From Triatoma infestans (Eukaryota; Arthropoda; Insecta; Hemiptera; Reduviidae), in the NCBI GenBank assembly GCA_011037195.1, contig JAAEAF010003434.1, positions 1 through 64,000 of the forward strand: a stretch of 64,000 bases of DNA, in the 5' to 3' direction. Made by a program: the position numbers and the translations under genes. Under the pieces are notes generated by a model. That model made no database searches and was not told the DNA's origin. It saw only the letters and a list, made by a program, of their open reading frames with translations. This document shows positions 57,301 through 64,000 of the stretch, in pieces; the first letter of the stretch is position 1, and each line of letters opens with the position of its first letter.

Positions 57301-57499
57301 AAACAAGAAATTTAACGCACTTATTATAAAACTTAGACCTAATAGCATACAATTGACCACCAACTGCCCTGCCAAATTTAGCAGATTTAACTGCAGGGAT
57401 CCAGCATAACTTATAATTAACAAAATACGTTTCATAAAAACTAAAATTATTCTCTTCGATAAATGTTTCCAATAAAATAAAAATATCAAAACCATTCAA
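54344..57499 (-). CDS. LINE ORF2: endonuclease and reverse transcriptase
   Basis: This open frame of 1051 codons would nick target DNA and copy the element RNA. Counting from the codon at 57499 (a TTG, not a true start), the APE-type endonuclease shows the catalytic Glu in ILLETFIEE (9-16), LIGDVNVRIG (about 115-124) and FSDHLPLF (217-224, catalytic Asp-His). The reverse transcriptase shows KAPGFDRVTYEFYK, FFIDLKAAFDSVDR (Asp 575), RQGCLLSPILFSLFLDDL and MYADDLLLLA (YADD 670-673), then YKYLGVTLTSRLS. A C-terminal knuckle C-x2-C-x9-H-x4-C spans 987-1005. The frame continues upstream to the ORF1 stop: 40 codons, including SLSIIAYNIAGLKNKI, the first strand of the endonuclease, and then a UAA at 57505-57503. 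No AUG lies upstream of the domain. All catalytic residues I can check are kept. Confidence 0.93.
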   Translation of the reverse strand: MNGFDIFILLETFIEENNFSFYETYFVNYKLCWIPAVKSAKFGRAVGGQLYAIRSKFYNKCVKFLVLEGINLISINNNFNSEVFILPLYLNCNFWEDNFNELCNFLVLFSHLKFILIGDVNVRIGNSQVLPDDLLLDNPNCCLTRNSKDKVLNGRGIKFIDLCDSYGLVILNGRLHGDLECELTFIGSMGSSVNDLCCVSVDFIPSILEFRVLPVNFSDHLPLFLSVSLFSSPSENILPLLPQLAWFNKDLEQYKAVLESNTNKISSFPLSIQEYLDVLLNLIKSSCPRSSGSASVVRASRKKCWFDTHCFRARKKSFALLKLFRMTNSDLVRRAYLEANNFYKVLCQKKKKEFYISLNAQFRSLDNSKDFWNLVSHFKRKNFICSSNISMNEWASHFKLLLNPVLSASAVIYAEPLNRSVTLDSPFTLEELHIVLSKAKNNKAPGFDRVTYEFYKNAPDVFHEKMLVLFNRIYDMECTPSSFGRSLIFPLFKKGNVDDVANYRGISCLDSIAKIFVGLLLLRLESFVVDNCLLSECQSGFRRGYSTLDNLFVLMNTIEIKLLRRGGKLYCFFIDLKAAFDSVDRGSLYLKLFNLGVSSKFINTLKSLYSEASSAVRGRVGITEFFRVKNGLRQGCLLSPILFSLFLDDLPLALEGGVRIGGTVINTLMYADDLLLLAEDPFTLQRNIRILESYCDQWNLTVNLNKSKVLVFRKGGRLSSKERWFFKGTPIETVNQYKYLGVTLTSRLSMSNHLAERISVAKFGINRLWSDFVCNKLVPPSSKYNFFKAVSRSIVCYAAQIWGFQLYDLLERFHRFFIKKLFGLPAYTPNYMLFLETSSTLLHVFTLNLHFRYITKVIKLPQHRFSRIVALEVVKKKVFWFKHWLTLAEKYSCEFDSGLDSFDKWQGQLSIIVQCLRMRHYEECEQRARQSIRLSLYRDLNYSLDVLNLESSTVEVSLADLGWFFKLRCELLYLNYNPWFEREPSCCSLCNFRVREDIFHFLGVCPILSEFRYPYLGAKTLSKNQLVQLLNGHNFMSLIKFAQQSWIIAKI

Positions 57500-57625
57500 A
57501 AATTAAAAAAAAAAGACAACATCAATTTTATTTTTTAAACCAGCTATATTGTAAGCTATAATAGACAATGATTGCACCACACACTCAGCTGAATTGTCAG
57601 GAACCTGCCGGCAGACGACGAGATC

Positions 57626-58462
57626 TCATGTATGCAGTGTCTGAGATGTGGACGAAGTTTGTTGAAACACAGGTGGTGAAGTAAAATAATCTCGAGGAAG
57701 AGAATCTGAGAGGACAGCCAGAAGAAAAGAGGACATGTCCTTGCCTACAGCGTCACTCAACTTAACAACTGCGTTCTCAGAGCCAGAGACCAGACTTCTT
57801 CCATCATGACTGAGATTAAAACGCTGAGCTTGAACAAAAAGACGGTCGTAAGTAACAAACACCTTTAAAGAAGAGTTCAGACGCAAGATTTCTGTTCGAA
57901 TTAGAAGAAGTTTAGCCCTCCTTCTTCTCATATTCAGTGAATAATCTTGTTGTACAGAATAGCCTGTACTCTTCAGACGCCTTGCCGCCCTCATCACTGC
58001 TATTTTATTAGTTACTAATAAAAAGGAGGCAAGTAGGGGAACACTGCCAACACCACTGGGTCCAAGTGGGGTAACATGGACATTTTCTACATTTACTTCA
58101 ACTTGCAACATTTGCTTACAAAAGTCACAGATCAACATAGAAAGGTTATCATCCAGTTTATATTTTAGACCTTTGAAAATCAAGTTATTCCTGCGACCCT
58201 TATTATCAAGATCGTCAATAAGATTTTCAAATCTTAAATTATCTGACCTAAGAGCCTCAATTTGGCCCCTCAACTTAGAATTCTCTTCCCTAAGAGAGGT
58301 ACACTCACTTTGAAGCAACTTAAAATCCTCTTTGGTGGCTAGGTTGGCAAGACTCTCTACTAAAAGATCCTTCATTACATCCTTCATTTGAGCCAGAAGG
58401 GTAGGCATTGAAACTTCCGAAAGTGTCAAAGACGGCGTCACCTTATTTGATTCTAATGGCAT
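57626..58462 (-). CDS. LINE ORF1: coiled-coil nucleic-acid-binding protein
   Basis: 278 codons from ATG 58462 to the TGA at 57628-57626. Residues 43-86 form a heptad-rich coiled coil (KLLQSECTSLREENSKLRGQ). GRRNNLIFKGL at 89-99 starts an RRM-like domain of the type found in L1 and many CR1/L2-type ORF1 proteins. A basic patch (MRRRRAKLLLIRTEIL) follows near 180. The protein should trimerise and coat the element RNA. Its stop codon is in the same frame as ORF2. ATG overlaps the stop as ATGA, but that frame closes after ten codons, so a stop-restart overlap of the SART type does not lead into ORF2 here. Confidence 0.9.
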   Translation of the reverse strand: MPLESNKVTPSLTLSEVSMPTLLAQMKDVMKDLLVESLANLATKEDFKLLQSECTSLREENSKLRGQIEALRSDNLRFENLIDDLDNKGRRNNLIFKGLKYKLDDNLSMLICDFCKQMLQVEVNVENVHVTPLGPSGVGSVPLLASFLLVTNKIAVMRAARRLKSTGYSVQQDYSLNMRRRRAKLLLIRTEILRLNSSLKVFVTYDRLFVQAQRFNLSHDGRSLVSGSENAVVKLSDAVGKDMSSFLLAVLSDSLPRDYFTSPPVFQQTSSTSQTLHT

Positions 58463-59138
58463 TTTTTTAGTGACTTTTAATTCAGATGAAATGGTGTCTG
58501 GTGAACTCCTGGAGCGTTTAAAGCACTGGTAAGAGATGTTTCACTCGAAGAAATTTTCGGAGTATTTGGAAGCATAAACATTTATGCTAAATATAATAAT
58601 TCTCAAAACAAAAGAAAATAAAGTGAAATAAGTAACTAATAAAAGTGGTATTAATCCTGAATAAAGCACAAAAAAGAAAAAAAGTCAGAATTCGCAGTTT
58701 TAATTCATAAATTAAACTGAATGAATGTGAATCGTATTTGAATAGATACACTGTAGGTTGCAGCACAGTCGAAAAGAAAGAGAAGAGAATTGCGAGAGAG
58801 TGAAAGAGAAATAGCTCTCCACTTAACAGTACAGACACAATCACTTGTTTACTTACTGACTTCTGTGGTCCCCACTGGTACAAAAGTTCAGTCTTAAATG
58901 GACTAATAATACTTGCTTGAAAACAAAAAAAAAACGAAAATTATAGTAAGAAGTTTTCCTTTTTCTAATTAAGCTCAACTACAATCAAAAAACAAGTTCA
59001 ATAACTAAAAAGAAAAAATTAAATTACGACACTTGGTATAAAATAAAGTTTCAACAAACTGCAAAAACCAATATAAAAATAGAAAAAAGTACGGAGCAAA
59101 CAAACTAGATGTGCACACATTCAACACTCAATATCAAC
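58463..59138 (-). promoter_or_regulatory. 5' UTR and probable internal promoter of the LINE
   Basis: About 676 bases from the 5' target duplication to the ORF1 ATG. On the element strand it starts GTTGATATTGAGTGTTGAA. A CTCTCTTTCACTCTCTCG tract and ACTTTTGTACCAGTGGGGAC lie in its middle. Full-length LINEs carry their promoter here, but no specific box can be named. The 98-codon frame at 58587-58883 is not a gene. Confidence 0.6.
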
Positions 59139-59192
59139 TGGTTAGTCCAAATAAACATTGTAAATTTCTTGATTAAATTGTATCAATTAGAA

Positions 59193-59821
59193 TAGGGGTC
59201 GGCAACCTTTTCTGGACGGCGGGCCAATTTAAAAAAAAAAAATGTTTGAGCGTACCGCACAGTCAGATGTTTCGTAATTGTAATATGTAGCTTAAATAGG
59301 TTTTTTTTTTTTTTATCAAATATAAATATTATTTAAAAAAATTAAATAAAAATTGGTAACAACTTTATTTACCTGCTATAATAACATCAGAGAACAAAAA
59401 AAAGTGACTATTCTTAAACAAGAAAATAATTTATTTTATTCACACAAAAATAATATTTAAAGTTAATGCGATTTTTATTCTTGAATGTTTTTCAATAATT
59501 CATTTATCTCGGGTTGGGTTTGAGAATCTGAAATCCTCAAAATGTTTTGCAATTTTTCATCGGTCAATCTCGTTCTATATTCTGGATTTTATGATATTCA
59601 TTCTTGAAAAAGTTTGTTCGCATAAATCAATGCTCGAAAAAATGCAAATCATTGATTTTGCAAAATTTCTTAAATTAGGAAATTTATTTTCTGGTAGATC
59701 TGACAGAAAGAAATTAATTTATTTTCATCCAAATTATTTTTATATACATTGCTTGATTGTAAATTTGCTTGGTGGGCAGCATCAGAAACAAAACACATCA
59801 GCCGCGCATTGCCGACCCATG
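59193..59821 (-). mobile_element. hAT transposon, internally deleted
   Basis: The terminal repeats are AGGGGTCGGCAACCTTTT at the left and GCATTGCCGACCCAT at the right. The 8-base flanks are AATTAGAA (59185-59192) and AATTAGAG (59822-59829). The minus strand encodes a transposase C-terminus in two frames: PNLRNFAKSMICIFSSIDLC and EQTFSRMNIIKSR, then YRTRLTDEKLQNILRISDSQ. This is the hAT dimerisation region as in ZBED/FAM200-like proteins. The rest of the gene is deleted. Confidence 0.88.
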
Positions 59822-59829
59822 AATTAGAG

Positions 59830-60411
59830 TACGAGAAAGTCGTGTGAGTGTTTCATACCAGTTTTGATTTGCAAAAATTAGAAATATGTGAACAATTATC
59901 ATTTTTATGCTGCAGAAATAAAACTTTCTAAACCAACTTTTTGACAAAAATTTGATGATCGTAGTATCTGCTCTTCTTACTAGGTGAAAAACAAAGTAAT
60001 AACAACAATTAAAGAAAATAAGTCACAATAGATAACAATTATTGTCTTATTCTATGGAGAATATTTGGAAGATGATCGATGTCCACCTGTGGTATCCTTA
60101 TTCCAGGCTTATTTAAGTATGAAGCAGTTTCTTTAAGCCTTAAGCAACATTTTGTTTATACTTGGAATGCTTGCTGCACAGTTTAGTAACTTATCAATTT
60201 TATTTGTTCTCAAAAAAAAATTCCATCAATCCCACCATCTTATTTAGGCTTAAATCAAGCCCATCTATTAGGCTTAAATCAAGAGGAGTTATCAAAAGTT
60301 TTAGTAGGAAAGTAATGAAGTCCTTTAATCTAGCAAGGGTCCTGCTGAAATATGGCCATATATGATCGTTTATCATTTGTAACAAAACTGGCACTACCCC
60401 TTCTGTGTACT
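59830..60411. other. Gap with two 1 kb repeat scraps
   Basis: GTACGAGAAAGTCGTGTGAG at 59829-59848 is the family right end. Bases 60172-60222 repeat the end of copy G. TTAGGCTTAAATCAAG recurs twice at 60244-60285. No gene is seen. Confidence 0.5.
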
Positions 60412-60721
60412 TGTAATGGTACCGCAAAGATAATGCAACCACAGCAGAGAGAATAGAGAGAAGACAGGCCCTCTCTGGTACTCCCTGGCTTAAGCAGGCT
60501 AGAGTGGGAGAACCTGTGTATATAAGCCAGTGGGAATCTATCTAGAGATATGTATCAGATTCAACCATACATCGCATCGTGTCATATCTCTACTCCCAAC
60601 TTTTATTCTATCAGTTTCATTTTAAAGTGCAGTGCAGTTTGTGTAAACTTATAGCTACATTATAATAGTGTCTTCATTAATTCAATCAAACCCAATTTCT
60701 CTCCTCAACAACTCCATTATA
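60412..60721 (+). mobile_element. Solo LTR, copy 4
   Basis: It runs from TGTAATGGTACCGC to CTCCATTATA. The duplication TACT lies at 60408-60411 and 60722-60725. It contains AGGCTAGAGTGGGAGAACC, a TATATAAG box at 60519-60526 and GCAGTGCAGTTTGTGTAA downstream. It is the closest relative of the copy inside the mariner. Confidence 0.85.
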
Positions 60722-60725
60722 TACT

Positions 60726-60966
60726 GATGAACATTGCCTCTGCGTTAGATAAAGACCAGAGTTGATTTGAATTCAATGCCTAGTACACCTGATAAACTAT
60801 TAAGGCTGCATTAAAAGCCACTGATAGAAGAGAGAGAGAGAATTAGCGACGGTACGATAAAATAACGTCGATAAAAAGAAGTATTAGTTGAGAGCTCCAT
60901 TTATAAATCTTAAGGCATAAATACTGCCATAAATTCGGGGATTTTTCCTTTCTCTTTTGCCGAAAT
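60726..60966. other. Short gap
   Basis: Nothing is recognised besides an AGAGAGAGAGA run near 60830. Confidence 0.5.
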
Positions 60967-60976
60967 ATCATGTGGT

Positions 60977-61425
60977 GTTTTTAGCCATGGACAGCTTCAC
61001 CATTCATCCCTGTGGTTGAGCTCAGTTGGTTGCTCATTGTGTGCCCTGGCAGGGCTAATGGGGAGGGGCATGTTGTTGTGTCTTTCATGGACTTGTCTTG
61101 AGGTTTGGCTTGAGGGGACATGATGTGTCTCAAATCAGGCTTCTTTTGTAGAGTTTATGAGACAGAATAAGAAACGCTCATCCGATCTCACGACAGTATG
61201 TTTTGTTGATGGTGGGGATGGCTCAGGAACCTTGGTCGGAACAGTATGTTTGTGGAAGAGCTTAAGCGTTTCTCTTTAAGGTTATGGTCCGATTTGTTTG
61301 GTCTGTGGTGAGTCTTAAGACCGGATATGGATTATTGTACTAGAACCGGTTGTTGTTACTATTTTGGAGCCAGAGAGGTTACGAATAGCATAGAGTTTAT
61401 TACCCTCCCCTCATTTGAATAATAA
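60977..61425 (+). mobile_element. LINE family X, 3' end copy
   Basis: ATCATGTGGT stands at 60967-60976 and 61426-61435. The sequence parallels 36400-36907 (ATGGACAGCTTCACCATTCA, TCGGAACAGTATGTTTGTGG, AAGGTTATGGTCCGATTTGT, GGTTGTTGTTACT) and ends in an AATAATAAAT tail. It is a severe 5' truncation, with no frame left. Confidence 0.85.
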
Positions 61426-61435
61426 ATCATGTGGT

Positions 61436-61797
61436 TTTTCACAGAAACTTTGTAAAAGGAAGTGAATTCTCTATATAAACTTGGTTTACCACATTCTGAG
61501 ATGGAAGAAATCATCCGAAACCAGATGTGATTCAATGAAAAGTAGCCATACTATGACGACCGATATCTCAAATTATTATCCAGCATTGTAGATCCAACCA
61601 CATTTTCATGCATCCTACAAAGTTCTATCAGTAACTACTAGTGTAACAGAACTTGTTTTCTATGTTGATTAATATGAAGGCAGGAATTATTTATTACATT
61701 CTTGTTAAGACAAGCAGTATGTTATGTTCGTTATGAGCAATATACCGTTATGTTCGTAAATCTTTAATGCATGAGAATAGTTATTAAGGATATTAAA
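61436..61797. other. Short gap
   Basis: No gene or repeat is recognised. Confidence 0.5.
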
Positions 61798-61799
61798 TA

Positions 61800-63066
61800 C
61801 AGTACAAACCGAACATAACGACACCGGTTATAAGGAACAACCGTTTGAAACGTACAAAATCTCCGGTCCCGTGAAACTTCGTAGTTTGTAAAATGCTTAG
61901 GGGCCGTTTATAACGTACAACCGTTTATAATGTACAAATTAGTTATAAGGAACATATTTCAGGATTGTTTGAACTGTTTGCTATCGGCTATAGTAAACAG
62001 GAGGTAAGTGTAAACACAACTGCCAAATTAATTCTAGGAATGATTTCCCCACTTTTCAAACTCTACAAGTCTATATTCTTGGAAAACATACACTTGACTC
62101 TCAGTTTGATTTTGTTAACAAATGACAATGCCTCGTCAGTCATTTTCTATTGAGGAAAATTCGAAATAATTTCTCGAATTGCATCGGGAAATTGTGGGAG
62201 TAGTGTCGCGAGTGAAATGGGGACATCTCGTTCCACTATATCGGGAATTCTTAAAAACAAAGAGAAGATAACTGAACAATTCAACAAGTGCCATAAAATT
62301 AAAAAATACAAGCCTCTCAATACAATGATTTGGACACCGCACATTTAAGTTAGTTCAAACAACAATGAGCGAACAACACACCCATTAATGGTCCTATCCT
62401 TCAGGCCAAAGCGAATGAGCTAGCTTCTCTATTAAAAAAATGAAATTTTACAAGCAGCATGTTATAGATACAAAGATTTCGTGCTCAGCATGATATAATC
62501 TTCGGAAAAATCTCAGGTGAGTCAGCTAGTGTTAAGCAGAGTTGGACTGGAGACGACTGGCTTGAAAATGTCTGACCGAAAATTAAAGAAGGTTATACTG
62601 AACATCAAATTTTTAATGCGGATGAGATGGGCCTGTTTTACCGTCTGACTCCCGATCACTCTCCGCAGCCTGTGGAACAGTACGTAGTTTTTAGTACAAA
62701 TGACGCAAATATAACGAAGGACGAGCTTTGTTGATTATCTTCAAGGCAGTTGAAAAAAAATTTACACTTGAAATAATGCAGGCCAAACGTCAAAAAAAGA
62801 TAATGGATTAAATATTATGTATGTAAATAAATGCCTGTAACAGATTAGAATTTTGAATTTTCTCAGAAACGTTAAAAAATCATGTTTAAATTACTTGCGC
62901 ATAACGAAAACTTCACGATGCACATACGCACATATGTATGCATTGGATGTGATGTTCAGATATAAAGAAATGTTCGCTATAAACGATATATTGGTTATAG
63001 TGAATACCGTTTATAACGAACAAAATTTGACAGTCTCCTGAAGTTCGTTATAATCGATTTATACTG
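61800..63066 (+). mobile_element. Tigger/pogo transposon, degenerate
   Basis: TA lies on both sides (61798-61799, 63067-63068). The terminal repeats match over about 22 bases: left CAGTACAAACCGAACATAAC, right GTTATAATCGATTTATACTG. Protein pieces in shifting frames: MPRQSFSIEENSK near 62129, GTSRSTISGILKNKEKITE (CENP-B-type DNA-binding), PINGPILQAKANELAS (second DNA-binding domain), IIFGKISGESASVKQSW and IFNADEMGLFYRLTPDHS (DDE motif of Tigger/jerky proteins). CGTTATAA-type blocks recur inside both ends as subterminal repeats. It is non-functional. Confidence 0.9.
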
Positions 63067-63153
63067 TATTACATAATCGGGCTGGTTACCCTTCGTGGTC
63101 TGCGGTACTCCTAGAAATATAGGGTGCATTAACTACCTTAGACATCCAATATA

Positions 63154-63453
63154 GTGTACAGTGGCGATCTGGAAGGCCAGCTTACAGGTCCCTGTCTCCC
63201 GATCCACCGACTACTGAAAATCTCATACACTTTTCTCCTTGCCAGATCGCCAGATTTAACCCCTCTTGAATTTTTTCTTTGGGGATATCTCAAAGAAAAA
63301 ATCTATGTCAAGGAACCAACAACTGCAGAAGCACTTAGAGAAGACTTAATCCAAACCTGCTTAGCGATTCCGGCAGACATGATACGATTAGCAACTTCAT
63401 CTGTTGGGCAGCGACAGCGCTTGTGCCGGTTAAGCCGGAAGAGGTCATATTGA
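63154..63453 (+). mobile_element. Mariner-like transposase C-terminus
   Basis: The frame reads RSPDLTPLEFFLWGYLKEKI, then TTAEALREDLIQTCLAIPAD. SPDLxPLxFFLWGYLK is the third-Asp region of Tc1/mariner-superfamily transposases, followed by the usual helical tail. The ATG at 63154 is unlikely to be a real start; the upstream part of the transposase is missing. The end at 63453 is the natural stop. Confidence 0.75.
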
Positions 63454-64000
63454 ATAAATAGGAAATATTTTTTTTATAGATTTTTGTAAATAATCTGGAA
63501 TATTGTTTTGTTTTAATGATGTTTTACCTGATTTTTAAGTCCCTAATGGTTTTAAAATAGGTTTTAAGTGTTGTCAGCATTTTTAAACTCTCTTATTTAT
63601 TAGAAATTAATAAGAAACTCCGCTTTTAATTTTAGTTTATGACACAGAGAAATAGGGAAAAAAAAACGAAAATTGAATCTTTCTGGTTGAGTATCTCGGC
63701 AACGGTTTGAAATATTGAAGTGAAATTAACGGCATTTTTCTTCAATTTTTTTTATAGTAGTTTTCAATACAGTAGTAAAAATGTGGCGGTCAAAAGGAAA
63801 TCGCCACTTTCAACCAACGATTTCAGATGCAAGGGGCAATAAAATCAAACAAAATTAACACCATCATAAACTATAGCGCAAATACTTCAACAAACGTTAT
63901 GTTCACATTTTTGATATCTTTCTCCGATTAAGAGTTATTTCAAAAGTGGCCCGTATAAATGTCTGTACGCTCAACTGTGACTTATTGCTTTTTACTCATT
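63454..64000. other. Flank of the mariner-like fragment
   Basis: It may hold the 3' end of that transposon, but no matching left terminal repeat is visible. AAAGTGGCCCGTATAAATG near 63943 is a possible end. Otherwise nothing is recognised. Confidence 0.4.

Larger units (their letters stand above)
53741..59138 (-). mobile_element. Full-length LINE retrotransposon with target duplications
   Basis: TGGTTAGTCC stands at 53731-53740 and 59139-59148. Between them lie, on the minus strand, a 5' UTR of about 676 bases, ORF1, ORF2, a 3' UTR of about 450 bases and an (ATT)n tail. This layout and the two-sided duplication show a complete integration event. The clade is not certain: the protein has a coiled-coil ORF1, an APE-type endonuclease, a reverse transcriptase and a CCHC knuckle, and no RNase H. 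Only two in-frame stops interrupt the whole ORF1-ORF2 frame, which suggests a recent insertion. Confidence 0.92.

Noticed and set aside
57298..57495. 65-codon frame starting at the first ATG near the ORF2 start
   Set aside because: It is out of frame with ORF2 and has no domain. The ORF2 frame has no ATG there.
63154..63453. Complete small gene starting at ATG 63154
   Set aside because: The transposase motifs show that it is only the C-terminal part, and the ATG is incidental.

Overview
This window looks like nuclear DNA of an animal, most likely an arthropod. It is AT-rich and full of simple repeats, non-LTR retrotransposons (some carrying RNase H), tRNA-derived SINEs, and mariner, Tigger and hAT relics. 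It holds no operons, ribosome binding sites or other bacterial structure. I see no complete host protein-coding gene. The species cannot be fixed from the sequence alone.

Bases 1-8600 differ from the rest. They hold a 4 kb inverted repeat whose arms carry head-to-head, frame-broken copies of a gene I do not recognise. Around it lie nested local duplications: a tandem array at 4.9-6.4 kb, a 180 bp duplication at about 7 kb, interleaved duplications at 7.35-8.56 kb, and a third partial copy of the inverted-repeat centre at 7.67-7.92 kb. Almost no dispersed repeats are seen there.

Bases 9700-53700 are layered transposon debris. At least five groups of LINE remnants occur at 10-14, 24-25, 27-31, 35-37, 43-44 and 51-52 kb. 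Many are bounded by target-site duplications that I could align by eye. A family of about 1 kb non-coding repeats recurs more than ten times. Four related solo LTRs (18.4, 33.0, 39.0 and 60.4 kb), at least three tRNA-derived SINE families and one mariner deletion derivative are also present. Three foldback-like elements carry sequences that fit a type I hammerhead ribozyme, as known from Penelope-like elements and retrozymes. A fourth inserted element carries a more diverged hammerhead-like motif.

Bases 53741-59138 (minus strand) are a full-length LINE with target-site duplications on both sides. It has a coiled-coil ORF1 of 278 codons and an ORF2 open for 1051 codons, with endonuclease, reverse transcriptase and zinc-knuckle motifs. 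ORF1 and ORF2 share one frame and are separated by a UGA. One further in-frame UAA interrupts the start of the endonuclease.

Bases 59193-64000 hold a hAT deletion derivative, a solo LTR, a LINE 3' fragment, a degenerate Tigger/pogo element with matched terminal repeats, and the C-terminal part of a mariner-like transposase.

The best candidates for something new are the inverted gene pair at the left edge, the hammerhead-bearing inverted elements, and the roughly 1 kb repeat family with matched ends and internal tandem subunits.
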